DNA of 64,000 nucleotides from Pirellulales bacterium. GTDB taxonomy: Bacteria > Planctomycetota > Planctomycetia > Pirellulales > JACPPG01. Every line of letters begins with the position of its first letter. The stretch's first letter is position 1. Under the pieces are notes generated by a model. That model was given only the letters and a program-made list of their open reading frames with translations. It was not told the DNA's origin and did not search any database. The position numbers and the translations under genes were made by a program. Shown here piece after piece: positions 17,144 to 26,714 of this stretch. The stretch spans positions 1-64,000 of the forward strand of contig DASYDW010000139.1 of the NCBI GenBank assembly GCA_036499395.1, written 5' to 3'.

Positions 17144-17941
17144 CTACGGATAGCTGCTGTCGACCGTCAGCACGACCTTGTCAGGATACATGTCCGTTAC
17201 CGCCGCATCCCAACTGCGCGTCACGGCATGCCCATCGAGGTAAAGATAGTTAGCGACCTGGGCGTGCCGCTGGAACGAAATCCAGGGCTGGATCGTCGCC
17301 GTGCCAAGCCAAATATCGTAATCGTCCTGGCGCGGGTCGCCGTCGGCGGGCGGAGTAAACGCGCTGCTATCCCGCTCGGAGAAGGAAACGAAATTCGATG
17401 TACCGACCTCGGTGAGAAATCGCATCCAAGTCCAACGGCCGTAGCGGCGGGTCTTGTGACTCAATAAGGAATTCATCAAGTAGCTGGTTCGCTGCTCGAT
17501 CCCGTCCACGACACCACTGCTGTCGACATAGGGACGCTGTTCGGAAAGATCACTCGGGCAGCGGTAAATCGCGGCACTTCCGGTCACGATGCCGGCACGA
17601 GCCAATTCCTCATTGGCCTCGGGTGCGCCGCCAACGAACGGCATGATCTTGTCTTCCCAATAAATCTCGGCGAACGATTCCGAGGCCCCGCTGTTGGAAA
17701 GGACATCCGCGTCGAACGGATGGTGCAGAAAGAACTGACCATCGTATGCGTCGTAGTACTGCATGACCCCTAAAGCCACCTGGTGCAGGTTCGACAGGCA
17801 TTGCGTGCGGCGCGACGCCTCGCGCGCCATCTGCACCGCGGGCAAAAGCAGGGCCACCAACAGCCCGATGATGGCGATCACGACCAGAACTTCGACCAGA
17901 GTAAAACCCCTCGACGTGGAAAAGCCCAATTCTTTGCGCAT
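17144..17941 (-). CDS. DUF1559 prepilin-like protein
   Basis: A 265-residue protein beginning with a type IV prepilin-style leader and helix (GFTLVEVLVVIAIIGLL, cleavage after the Gly), followed by the LPAVQMAREASRRTQCLSNL segment typical of DUF1559. The C-terminal H-x9-DG-like signature is present in altered form (HAQVANYLYLDGHA). These proteins are greatly expanded in planctomycetes and are thought to be secreted or pseudopilin-like; their exact role is unsettled. At 265 residues it is on the short side. It lies 106 bases downstream of the PepSY gene on the same strand. Confidence 0.88.
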   Translation of the reverse strand: MRKELGFSTSRGFTLVEVLVVIAIIGLLVALLLPAVQMAREASRRTQCLSNLHQVALGVMQYYDAYDGQFFLHHPFDADVLSNSGASESFAEIYWEDKIMPFVGGAPEANEELARAGIVTGSAAIYRCPSDLSEQRPYVDSSGVVDGIEQRTSYLMNSLLSHKTRRYGRWTWMRFLTEVGTSNFVSFSERDSSAFTPPADGDPRQDDYDIWLGTATIQPWISFQRHAQVANYLYLDGHAVTRSWDAAVTDMYPDKVVLTVDSSYP

Positions 17942-18046
17942 GCCGTCTAATCCCGTTTTCGAATACGTCGTGGTGACCAGATCATACGCGCAGAAAAAAG
18001 CCGTCGCAACGCGTGCCCGGCCACAGCGTGCGACGATTTCAGTGGA

Positions 18047-19432
18047 TTAAGCGGGGCGGGAAAGTCCCCACCAATCGCGCAGTGCCGGGATTCGCGCCAG
18101 CAGCGTCTTTTCAATCACAAGTACCCCCAACAAAGACGCACCGAAAAGCGGAAGATAAATCGCCAGCGCCACGACAAGCACAAAAAGCCCCAGCGAAAAC
18201 CGCGGCGATGACAATGCCTTCGGCGCGCCAAGTGCGCCAGGTTCGCGGCGACGCCACCACATAATCAGGCCGCTCGCACAAACCAGGATCAGACCGCAAG
18301 TTGTTACCAGTCCCAGCAATTGATTTGCCAGCCCGAACAATTGTCCCTCATGTGCCGCGATACCTGTTCCGACGATGCGATCGATCAGATGCCGGTCGCT
18401 GAAGTCCTCGCGATTTTTTATCGCGCCGGTCGCGCCTTCCAGCACGAGATTGACACGGTGCGTGCGATTGCCTGCCAACGATTTCGCGGTCCAATCGCCC
18501 GAGCCTTTTCCCGCAGGCGCTATCATTACCGGCGGCGCCAATTCGAGCGGACGGACCGTGGCGACAATGCGATCGACCGCTGCAAAGTCGATCGGTACTT
18601 GATTCCCCTCGGTTTTGTCTGCCCCCTCTGCTTGGACGCGACGACCGCCATGTCCGCCGTGCTCGCCGTGCCCCCCCTGCCCTCCCCCATCTTTCGCACG
18701 GCCGCTGCCGACAGTCCAATCTTGCTGCGCGACAGCGGTCCCCGTCAGCCTTCGCGCGGCCTTCAGGTAATTTCCCCACGATTTCGCCCAGGGCAAACCG
18801 CTGAGAAGCAAAAACAAAGCCATGCTCGATATCCAGATGCCGGTAACGCTATGCAAATCGCGCCAGAAGATGCGAGAGCCGGACTTTAATCGCGGATAAA
18901 GCACACCGCCCCAGCCTTTCGCCTGCCGCGGCCACCACAAATAGATTCCCGTCACGATCAGCACAATCGTCCACGAGGCGGCCAGTTCGACGATCATCGA
19001 GCCGCGATCGCCCGACAGCAATTCGCCGTGCAAGCGAAACACGTACCGCATAAACCGCTCGTCCTCGGGCACGGTGTGCAGTACTTCCAGTGATGACGGA
19101 TGCACATAAACGCGTACCGCCTCGCCGTCGCGCCGTACGATCACGCGCACAGCGTTATCGGAAGCGGTAGGCAACTCGTAATTGCCGAACCTCGCGCCGG
19201 GTACCGCCGACAAGGCGGCCGCGATTTGATCCGCAGCGCTAGGCGTGGCGCCCTCGACCTGCAGATGGTCGTAGGGCGCATCCAGCCAGGTCTCGATCTG
19301 CGGCTTGAACAAATAAATGGTGCCACTTATCGACAGGATTATCACGAACGGAATGCAGAACAGGCTGGCGTAAAAGTGCCAGCGCCATACGGCCCGATAA
19401 TCGGGCCACGATCTATCAGTTTTGTCTGGCAT
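18047..19432 (-). CDS. PepSY-associated membrane protein
   Basis: A 461-residue inner-membrane protein of the PepSY-TM family (PiuB-like). It has an N-terminal membrane helix (FYASLFCIPFVIILSISGTIYLF), an extracytoplasmic PepSY-like part, a second helix followed by WWPRQ, then WRDLHSVTGIW, further helices and a final WWRRREPG segment. A Gly/His-rich insertion (about residues 248-265, GGHGEHGGHGG) faces the same side as the PepSY parts. The family is often tied to ferric-siderophore or other metal uptake and reduction. Here it sits between two DUF1559 genes and near a Cys/His-rich protein, which supports a metal-related role by inference. Confidence 0.83.
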   Translation of the reverse strand: MPDKTDRSWPDYRAVWRWHFYASLFCIPFVIILSISGTIYLFKPQIETWLDAPYDHLQVEGATPSAADQIAAALSAVPGARFGNYELPTASDNAVRVIVRRDGEAVRVYVHPSSLEVLHTVPEDERFMRYVFRLHGELLSGDRGSMIVELAASWTIVLIVTGIYLWWPRQAKGWGGVLYPRLKSGSRIFWRDLHSVTGIWISSMALFLLLSGLPWAKSWGNYLKAARRLTGTAVAQQDWTVGSGRAKDGGGQGGHGEHGGHGGRRVQAEGADKTEGNQVPIDFAAVDRIVATVRPLELAPPVMIAPAGKGSGDWTAKSLAGNRTHRVNLVLEGATGAIKNREDFSDRHLIDRIVGTGIAAHEGQLFGLANQLLGLVTTCGLILVCASGLIMWWRRREPGALGAPKALSSPRFSLGLFVLVVALAIYLPLFGASLLGVLVIEKTLLARIPALRDWWGLSRPA

Positions 19433-19480
19433 ACTTCGCCGCCTGTGTGGACGAACGGGTCGTTCGTGGAATGCGAGGGA

Positions 19481-20545
19481 TCAAAAGGCGCCCAAGACTT
19501 CGCTGCCGTTGCGGCTGTGCAAATTGCGATGCAGAACGACGTCAATCGTGTCGTTCAAGAATCGCACCGAACCGTCTCCCAGTAGCACATTCGCGCCGCC
19601 GGGATGAAAGCTGCGTGGCCCAAAGTAACCAGAGTGGTGCATTACGACATCAGGAATTCGGCTATTGGGCGGTGTGTAGCCGTTGGTTTGCGTGTTGAGC
19701 GCTCCCTCGGCCGCCCAGCAGGTGCCGCGACCGCGCATGGCCGTGCTACCGGCGCCACGCCAGCCGGTAAACTGCGGCCAGACGGGCGTCAGATTGGGAT
19801 TGGCGATCATGCCGTTGATCGTGGGACCGGTCCACGGCGCGCCGGTCATCGTAATGCCAGGCCCTACGCCGGGCGTAAGTCCGGTAGAACCATTGAGCGT
19901 GTACTGGTAGGGAAAACCCGGCGTCTGACCGGCCGCGAGCGTCAGGTCGCTGCCGATGCTGCGAATGGCCTCGCTCATGAACACAGTGTTCGAGCTACCA
20001 TCAGTGACATCCGCATAGCGCACGGCCGAATTGTAAAACGTGATTCCATCGGTCGTGAAACGCTGATCGTAAAGTATGCCCGTGCCGCTGCCGGTGCTGA
20101 TCATGTAATTGTTGCCGGCGTACGTGGCGTTGTAGGTCGTTTCCGTGTTGATGACGTCAGCCGGATCGGTGGGGCATAAAAGAAGCGGGATGGGCATGGC
20201 AAACGTTGCCGCGAACAGCGGATTCGGCACCTGCGCGTTGTACGCCCCCGTAAAGGCGGGCTGGGCGAAATCGAGTAGATTCTGCAAGTTGGCTTGCTCG
20301 ACATACGGCAACAGTCGCGCCTGCGGCGAGAAGCCGTTCGGCGGATCGGTTGCCGGGAAGCAGCCCCGAGCTCCTTCAAAGTTGATCAAGGCCAGGCCCA
20401 GTTGGCGCATATTGTTCTTGCATTGGCTGCCGCGAGCAGCCTCGCGGGCCATTTGCACGGCTGGCAGCAGCATCCCGATCAAAATGCCAATTATGGCAAT
20501 CACGACCAGAAGCTCGACCAGGGTAAAACCCTCTCGGCGATTCAT
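19481..20545 (-). CDS. DUF1559 prepilin-like protein
   Basis: A 354-residue protein with a class III signal (REGFTLVELLVVIAIIGIL), the LPAVQMAREAARGSQCKNNM segment and a clear C-terminal H-x9-DG motif (HPGGANVLLGDGSVRF). Length is normal for the family. GGGGAG lies 8 bases before the ATG at 20545. It is the first of three leftward genes, 48 bases upstream of the PepSY gene, so the two are probably cotranscribed. Pairing of DUF1559 with PepSY proteins suggests a cell-surface task, but the substrate is unknown. Confidence 0.93.
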   Translation of the reverse strand: MNRREGFTLVELLVVIAIIGILIGMLLPAVQMAREAARGSQCKNNMRQLGLALINFEGARGCFPATDPPNGFSPQARLLPYVEQANLQNLLDFAQPAFTGAYNAQVPNPLFAATFAMPIPLLLCPTDPADVINTETTYNATYAGNNYMISTGSGTGILYDQRFTTDGITFYNSAVRYADVTDGSSNTVFMSEAIRSIGSDLTLAAGQTPGFPYQYTLNGSTGLTPGVGPGITMTGAPWTGPTINGMIANPNLTPVWPQFTGWRGAGSTAMRGRGTCWAAEGALNTQTNGYTPPNSRIPDVVMHHSGYFGPRSFHPGGANVLLGDGSVRFLNDTIDVVLHRNLHSRNGSEVLGAF

Positions 20546-20842
20546 GGTAAATCTCCCCTAACTTGGCGCGCTAAAGTTCCCAAAATGCAGCCGTGGACTG
20601 GCCGTGATCTTGATCCGCGTCTGCGCAGCAGGTCACGCTGCACCGGCGCCATCGACGACGGCCCGGTCGTGCCGCGAGGGAGAGGAGACAAGCCAACGCA
20701 CAGCGCGCAATCGCGCCGCGAGGCCAATCGGCTGCTTTCGAATGCCGTCCGAACAACTCCTGCAACGCGTGATCAATCTCACGGCGCGCGAGCGCAATGG
20801 TCCGGCAACATACGGGCGCAAACCGCTCCCCGGGCACAACCG

Positions 20843-21628
20843 CTAGACGCGGGGAGGGCGCGTGGGAGGCGAGAAGAAAATCGAATCGGCGTGAGCACTG
20901 ACGGGCTCAAGCCACTCTGATGTTTGCCAGTCGAACGAATAGTCGACAGCGTCGACAGGGGGCAAACAGGAGAAGGAAAGCACAGACAACGGCCCCATCC
21001 CGCGGCAATGGCTGGCTAGCGGTCCGACGATGAACGAGATTCGCCAGCCACGCTTGTTCTGTCCGTTGTTCAACCGGGATGTGATATCCGTGTCGGCGGC
21101 GGGCTGCGCTTCGCCATCCTCGTGCAGACGGCAAACCATGCTCGAGCCGGTTTCCTGCCGATCGCATTTCGCACAGGCGCTGGCCGATTCGCGGGGCTTG
21201 TCGTCTTGTTTCGACGCACTACAACACGAATTGGCCTCGTGTTCATGACTGATCTCGTGGCCGTCGTGATCGGCGCCGGCGATCTCCGCATCGTGATCGT
21301 GGTCGTGATCGGCTTCGTCGTGAGGTGAGCTTTCCTGCGCGGCGGCGGCGATCAGCTCGTGCGGCGCTTCAATATTGTTTGCCTTGGCCCACGCCAGCCG
21401 CTGGCGAGCTGAAAAGCAGCAACAGCCGCGCAAGCATTCATCGGCCGACATGCAACCGCAGGGGCGATCCTGGCAAAGGAATGGCTTGCTCTTGTCCTTG
21501 CCGCGCGGCGCCACGGGGCGCACCACCGGCAAACCGGTATTCACGACCAGGAAACCCACCAGGCCAAGGCCGACGATCCATCGGCTGGCGAGATGACCCA
21601 CGCGATCTAGCGAACGAAGACGTCGCAT
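20843..21628 (-). CDS. Membrane-anchored Cys/His-rich protein
   Basis: A 261-residue protein with one N-terminal membrane segment (RWIVGLGLVGFLVVNTGLPVV), then a Cys-rich block (FLCQDRPCGCM, ECLRGCCCFSARQRLAWAKA; Cys52, 57, 59, 65, 69-71) and a His/Asp-rich block (about residues 103-130, DHDHDHD and HEISHEHE). Two later Cys pairs follow. The composition points to metal binding, but I know no assigned function. The ATG at 21628 is preferred to an in-frame TTG at 21706 because the membrane segment follows directly; no strong ribosome-binding site is seen. It is 297 bases upstream of the DUF1559-PepSY genes on the same strand. Confidence 0.7.
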   Translation of the reverse strand: MRRLRSLDRVGHLASRWIVGLGLVGFLVVNTGLPVVRPVAPRGKDKSKPFLCQDRPCGCMSADECLRGCCCFSARQRLAWAKANNIEAPHELIAAAAQESSPHDEADHDHDHDAEIAGADHDGHEISHEHEANSCCSASKQDDKPRESASACAKCDRQETGSSMVCRLHEDGEAQPAADTDITSRLNNGQNKRGWRISFIVGPLASHCRGMGPLSVLSFSCLPPVDAVDYSFDWQTSEWLEPVSAHADSIFFSPPTRPPRV

Positions 21629-22021
21629 GAGAACACGATTGGGCAGGACTTTGGCGGGTGGGGAAACTTGGAGGCCAAGTTTAAGGGGGGTACGATCCCC
21701 TGTCAATTCGCGCGCTTTCCGGGGCGGATCTAGGCGTAACTGCCTCGCGGGACGCCTCGGACCAAGCGACTTATCTCACGCCCTGTACGACATTTCGCTA
21801 TCCCTCGCGGCACGCTACCGCTCAATGCCAGCGCGAAACCTCGCGCCCCGTCGCGGCAGCTATCAAGCAAACGGCAGCAGGCCTTAAACCTGGATTAACC
21901 GCTGCAGTTTAGCCGAAAGGAACTAGTAGGACGTGCGCCAGGCGGCGAAGGCGCGCGGCTGGCTGTAGGCAAGACGCGCAGCCCTCGTTTCGTAGTGTCG
22001 AGGTTCATGGAGGGACTGATC
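21629..22021. other. Divergent intergenic region
   Basis: About 390 bases between the Cys/His-rich gene (leftward) and the DUF1559 gene (rightward). The only clear signal is GGAGG at 22009-22013 serving the DUF1559 start. No metal-regulator box could be recognised by eye. Confidence 0.4.
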
Positions 22022-22967
<946 letters not shown>

Positions 22968-22969
<2 letters not shown>

Positions 22970-22993
22970 AATCGATTTTTCAAAATCGGTTTC
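22968..22993. repeat. Stable hairpin between the DUF1559 and mscL genes
   Basis: GAAATCGATTTT (22968-22979) pairs with AAAATCGGTTTC (22982-22993) with one G-T pair and almost no loop. It overlaps the DUF1559 stop codon. There is no T-run after it, so it is more likely an mRNA-processing or weak termination signal than a standard terminator. Confidence 0.45.
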
Positions 22994-23025
22994 ACGGACG
23001 CCGAGAGACGTTCCAGGAGCCACGC

Positions 23026-23481
23026 ATGGGCCTGCTTAAAGAATTCCGCGAATTCGCCATGCGCGGCAACGTAGTCGACATGGCGGTGGGCATCATCATT
23101 GGCGGGGCATTCGGCAAGATCGTCTCGTCGCTAGTTAATGATATCGTGATGCCGCCGTTCGGCCTGCTCCTGAAGGATGTCCCCTTCAAAGACTTGGTCA
23201 TCAGCCTAAACGATTTCCGTCTAAAGGCGGCGGCTTATGCAGTGGATGATGCAGGCGGCCCCGTCGCCACGATCAACATCGGGTCGTTTATCAACACGGT
23301 CCTCGATTTCGTCATCGTGGCCTTCGTGATCTTCCTGGTCATCCGCTGGATGAATCGTGTGCTCCCCACGCCGGTGACCACACCGCCGGCTGCGAAGAAG
23401 ACCTGTCCCTATTGTCAGTCAAGCGTCCCGGCGGCCGCGACCCGCTGCCCGCAATGCACTTCGGAGTTACCCGCCGCGTAG
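23026..23481 (+). CDS. mscL: Large-conductance mechanosensitive channel with zinc-ribbon tail
   Basis: A 151-residue inner-membrane channel that opens under hypo-osmotic stress. The start LLKEFREFAMRGNVVDMAVG, the first membrane helix (IIIGGAFGKIVSSLVNDIVMPP) and the second (VLDFVIVAFVIFLVIRWMN) are typical of MscL. The C-terminal tail ends in a CPYCQSSVPAAATRCPQC zinc-ribbon instead of a plain helical bundle; such tails occur in a subset of bacterial MscL proteins. AGGAG lies 6 bases before the ATG at 23026, which is therefore preferred over upstream in-frame starts. Confidence 0.95.
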   Translation: MGLLKEFREFAMRGNVVDMAVGIIIGGAFGKIVSSLVNDIVMPPFGLLLKDVPFKDLVISLNDFRLKAAAYAVDDAGGPVATINIGSFINTVLDFVIVAFVIFLVIRWMNRVLPTPVTTPPAAKKTCPYCQSSVPAAATRCPQCTSELPAA

Positions 23482-23669
23482 CGAACGGCGGATGCTCGCA
23501 GCTGCTTTTGCCTGGCCGCTTCGGACTGCAAACTGGACGGCGCCCATCCCCGTGGCGATAATCGGGGGGCACCCGCCCGCACAGGTTCTGTGCGGGCGCG
23601 GTTTGGAATGGTCGTCCCGGTTCATAGACGGGGCGATTTCCGGACGAATGCCGCCCCGCCCGAGACGCC

Positions 23670-26600
23670 ATGCTCGCAGATTCGGCCACTATCCAACGTG
23701 CGATTTTTTTAGTTGCGTTGTCGTTTTGCATCATTTCAGGCGCAGCGAGCCATGGCCAAACGGCCGACACGCCTGCCAATGACGCGATGCAGCATTTCGA
23801 TCGCGAGATCGCACCGCTCCTGTCGCGCCGCTGCCTTGATTGCCACAATCTGACTGATCAAAAAGGGAGCCTCGATCTGACGAGCGCGACTGCGTTCCAG
23901 AAAGGGGGCGACAGTGGCCCGGTGGTCGAACCGGGCAAGCTTGAGGACAGCCCGCTCTGGTTGCGTATCGACAATGACGAAATGCCGCCGAAGCATCCTC
24001 TGCCGGCGGCCGAACGCCAAACGATCAAGGACTGGATCGCTCGCGGCGCAATCTGGGGCACGGAAAAGATTGACCGGTTCCGCTATACGTCAGACGCACG
24101 CGCCGGTTATGACTGGTGGTCCCTACAGCCGCTCGCCCGGCCAAACGTGCCCGCGACGACGGACGACGACGAGGCGCGTGGTCCGCTCGATCGCTTCGTA
24201 CGGACCGAGCTACTGCAACATGATCTGCGACCGTCGCCCGAGGCGGACCGCCGCACGCTGATTCGCCGTTTGACCTTCGACCTGACGGGGCTGCCGCCGA
24301 CGCCGGAAGAAATCGCGGTCTTTCTCAACGATGCAGGAGAGGGCGCCTATGAACGCGTCGTCGATCGGCTGCTGGCCTCGCCACAATATGGCGTGCGCTG
24401 GGCGCGGCATTGGCTGGACATCGTTCGTTTTGGCGAGAGCAACGGCTTTGAGTACGACGAGTTGCGACCTAATGCGTGGCCATATCGCGATTGGATCGTA
24501 CACGCGCTGAACGAAGACATGCCGTACGACGAGTTCGTGCGGCTGCAACTGGCCGGTGACGTTCTCAGGCCGCACGATTTCGACGCCGTAACCGCCACCG
24601 GCTTTCTGGCTGCCGGCGCGTACGACACGGCAGGGCAAAATCAGCAGAGCGCGGCGATGCGGGCCGTGGTGCGACAAGACGAAATGGAAGACCTGGTCGG
24701 CACGGTCGCCCAGACGTTTCTGGGGCTGACCGTTAACTGCGCCCGGTGCCATGACCACAAGTTCGATCCGATTCGCCAGACGGAATACTATTCGCTCGTC
24801 TCGGCGTTGTCGGGCACGCGGCAAAGTGATCGTGCGTTGACCGGCCTAAAGCTGGCCGGCAAACGAGCCGCGGAACTAGCAAAAGTCGAAACGCGGCGCA
24901 AACAAATACGGTCCGACATCGCCGCGATCGAGCAACCGGCCCGCGACGCGGCGCTTGTAAAACTCAAATCGAATTCCGTCGAATTGCAGCCGCTGGCCTC
25001 GTGGGATTTCCGGCAAGATCACGCTCGGCAAACCGCGGGTTGGGAAATTAAGCTCAGCGGCGCAGCGCGGCTAGGTCCCGCTGGCTTGGAATTGAGCGAC
25101 AATAGGTCGTTCGCTGCAACCGGTTCGCAACCCAAAATGCTACGCGCGAAGACACTGGAAGTCTGGGTACAACTGGCCAATGTCGCACAGTCCGGTGGGG
25201 CGGCCGTCGGCATTCAAACGTTTGATGGCGGCACCTTTGACGCGATCGTCTTCGGCGAGCGCGACGCACGACAATGGATGGCTGGCAGCGAAAACTACAT
25301 CCGCACGCAAAGTTTTCGCGCCCCCGAAGAGTCCGAAGCAGTTGCCGCGCCGGTTCGCCTATGCCTGACCTACGCCGAAGACGGCTCGATCGCGGCTTAT
25401 CGCAACGGACAGCCATACGGACAACCCTATCGAGGCGGCGATCCGGTGACGTTCGCCGCGGCAAAATGGCAAGTCGTCTTCGGCCTACGTCACGCGCCGG
25501 CAGGCCCTGGCAAAATGCTTGCGGGAACCATCGAGCGGGCCAACCTGTACGATCGAGCACTTTCGGCCGAAGAGATCGCCACCGGGTTGGATCAAGCCGT
25601 AACCGGCAAGATGATTCGTGAGCAACTCGGCCCAGAATTGCAGGCCCGCTACGACGCGTTGCACGCCGAGTTGGCGCAGACAGATTCCACGATCAACGTC
25701 CTGCAACCGCCGCAGGTTTATGCGATCAAGTCGAAGCAGCCGGAACCCACGCGCTTGCTGGCGCGCGGCAATCCTGCGCAGCCGACCGACGTCGTCGCGC
25801 CCGGGGGTGTCGGCTCGCTGGGACAATTGCCCGCGGATTTCGGGCTGGCTTCCGACGCCCCAGAAGGCGAACGCCGACAACGTTTGGCCGAGTGGATCAC
25901 TGACCCTCGCAACGCAATCTTCGCCCGCGTAATGGCGAATCGTCTGTGGCAGTACCATTTCGGCGTGGGCCTGGTCGATACCCCTAATGACTTTGGATTT
26001 AACGGGGGCCGACCGGCGAATCAACAACTGCTCGATTGGCTGGCTAGCGAATTCGTCGCCAGTGGCTATCGCCTGAAGGCCATGCACCGGTTGATCGTCA
26101 CGTCGGCCGCCTATCGTCAGAGTTCACAGGGGAATGAATCGGCCGTAAAGATCGACGCCGACAATCGATTGCTGTGGCGGCATTCGCCGCAACGCCTCGA
26201 GGCCGAAGCCGTCCGCGACAGCATGCTCTATGTCGCCGGCGTGTTAGATATGTCGCTCGACGGACCAGGCTTTCACGAAATGAAGGCCAGCATCGCTCCG
26301 GGGACCAACACCTTCCTTTACGCCCCCGACGATCCGACAAAAACAATCTTCAAGCGCCGCACGTTGTACCGGGTGTGGGCGCGCAGTGGTCGCAGTGCAT
26401 TGTTGGATGTGTTGGATTGCCCTGACCCTTCCACCACGAGCCCCCGGCGTGCGGTGACTACGACGCCGCTACAGGCGTTGTCGTTGCTGAATAACGCGTT
26501 TGTGCTGCATATAGTCGAGAAGTTCGCCGATCGAATCGCGCGCGAAGCCGGGGCCGAGCCAGAACGGCAGGTTGAACGAGCTTATCGACTCGCCTTCGGG

Positions 26601-26714
26601 CGAAGTCCATCGGCCGAAGAATTAGCGGCGGCCACCAACGTGGTGCGCGAACATGGCGTCGGCGTTCTCGCCCGAGCGATCTTCAATAGCAACGAGTTCG
26701 TCTATGTCGACTGA
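23670..26714 (+). CDS. PSC / DUF1549 / LamG-like / DUF1553 secreted protein
   Basis: A 1014-residue secreted protein: signal sequence (about 1-30), a planctomycete cytochrome c domain with haem-binding CLDCH (Cys55, Cys58, His59), DUF1549 (LIRRLTFDLTGLPPTPEEI, RWARHWLDIVRFGESNG, and NCARCHDHKFDP), a central LamG/concanavalin-like region (about 430-650), and DUF1553 (AEWITDPRNAIFARVMANRLWQ, TTTPLQALSLLNNAF, RAYRLAFGRSPSAEE). This architecture is one of the most expanded in planctomycetes. A role in periplasmic polysaccharide breakdown or electron transfer has been suggested but is not proven. It overlaps the following DUF1501 gene by 11 bases, so the two act together. Confidence 0.92.
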   Translation: MLADSATIQRAIFLVALSFCIISGAASHGQTADTPANDAMQHFDREIAPLLSRRCLDCHNLTDQKGSLDLTSATAFQKGGDSGPVVEPGKLEDSPLWLRIDNDEMPPKHPLPAAERQTIKDWIARGAIWGTEKIDRFRYTSDARAGYDWWSLQPLARPNVPATTDDDEARGPLDRFVRTELLQHDLRPSPEADRRTLIRRLTFDLTGLPPTPEEIAVFLNDAGEGAYERVVDRLLASPQYGVRWARHWLDIVRFGESNGFEYDELRPNAWPYRDWIVHALNEDMPYDEFVRLQLAGDVLRPHDFDAVTATGFLAAGAYDTAGQNQQSAAMRAVVRQDEMEDLVGTVAQTFLGLTVNCARCHDHKFDPIRQTEYYSLVSALSGTRQSDRALTGLKLAGKRAAELAKVETRRKQIRSDIAAIEQPARDAALVKLKSNSVELQPLASWDFRQDHARQTAGWEIKLSGAARLGPAGLELSDNRSFAATGSQPKMLRAKTLEVWVQLANVAQSGGAAVGIQTFDGGTFDAIVFGERDARQWMAGSENYIRTQSFRAPEESEAVAAPVRLCLTYAEDGSIAAYRNGQPYGQPYRGGDPVTFAAAKWQVVFGLRHAPAGPGKMLAGTIERANLYDRALSAEEIATGLDQAVTGKMIREQLGPELQARYDALHAELAQTDSTINVLQPPQVYAIKSKQPEPTRLLARGNPAQPTDVVAPGGVGSLGQLPADFGLASDAPEGERRQRLAEWITDPRNAIFARVMANRLWQYHFGVGLVDTPNDFGFNGGRPANQQLLDWLASEFVASGYRLKAMHRLIVTSAAYRQSSQGNESAVKIDADNRLLWRHSPQRLEAEAVRDSMLYVAGVLDMSLDGPGFHEMKASIAPGTNTFLYAPDDPTKTIFKRRTLYRVWARSGRSALLDVLDCPDPSTTSPRRAVTTTPLQALSLLNNAFVLHIVEKFADRIAREAGAEPERQVERAYRLAFGRSPSAEELAAATNVVREHGVGVLARAIFNSNEFVYVD

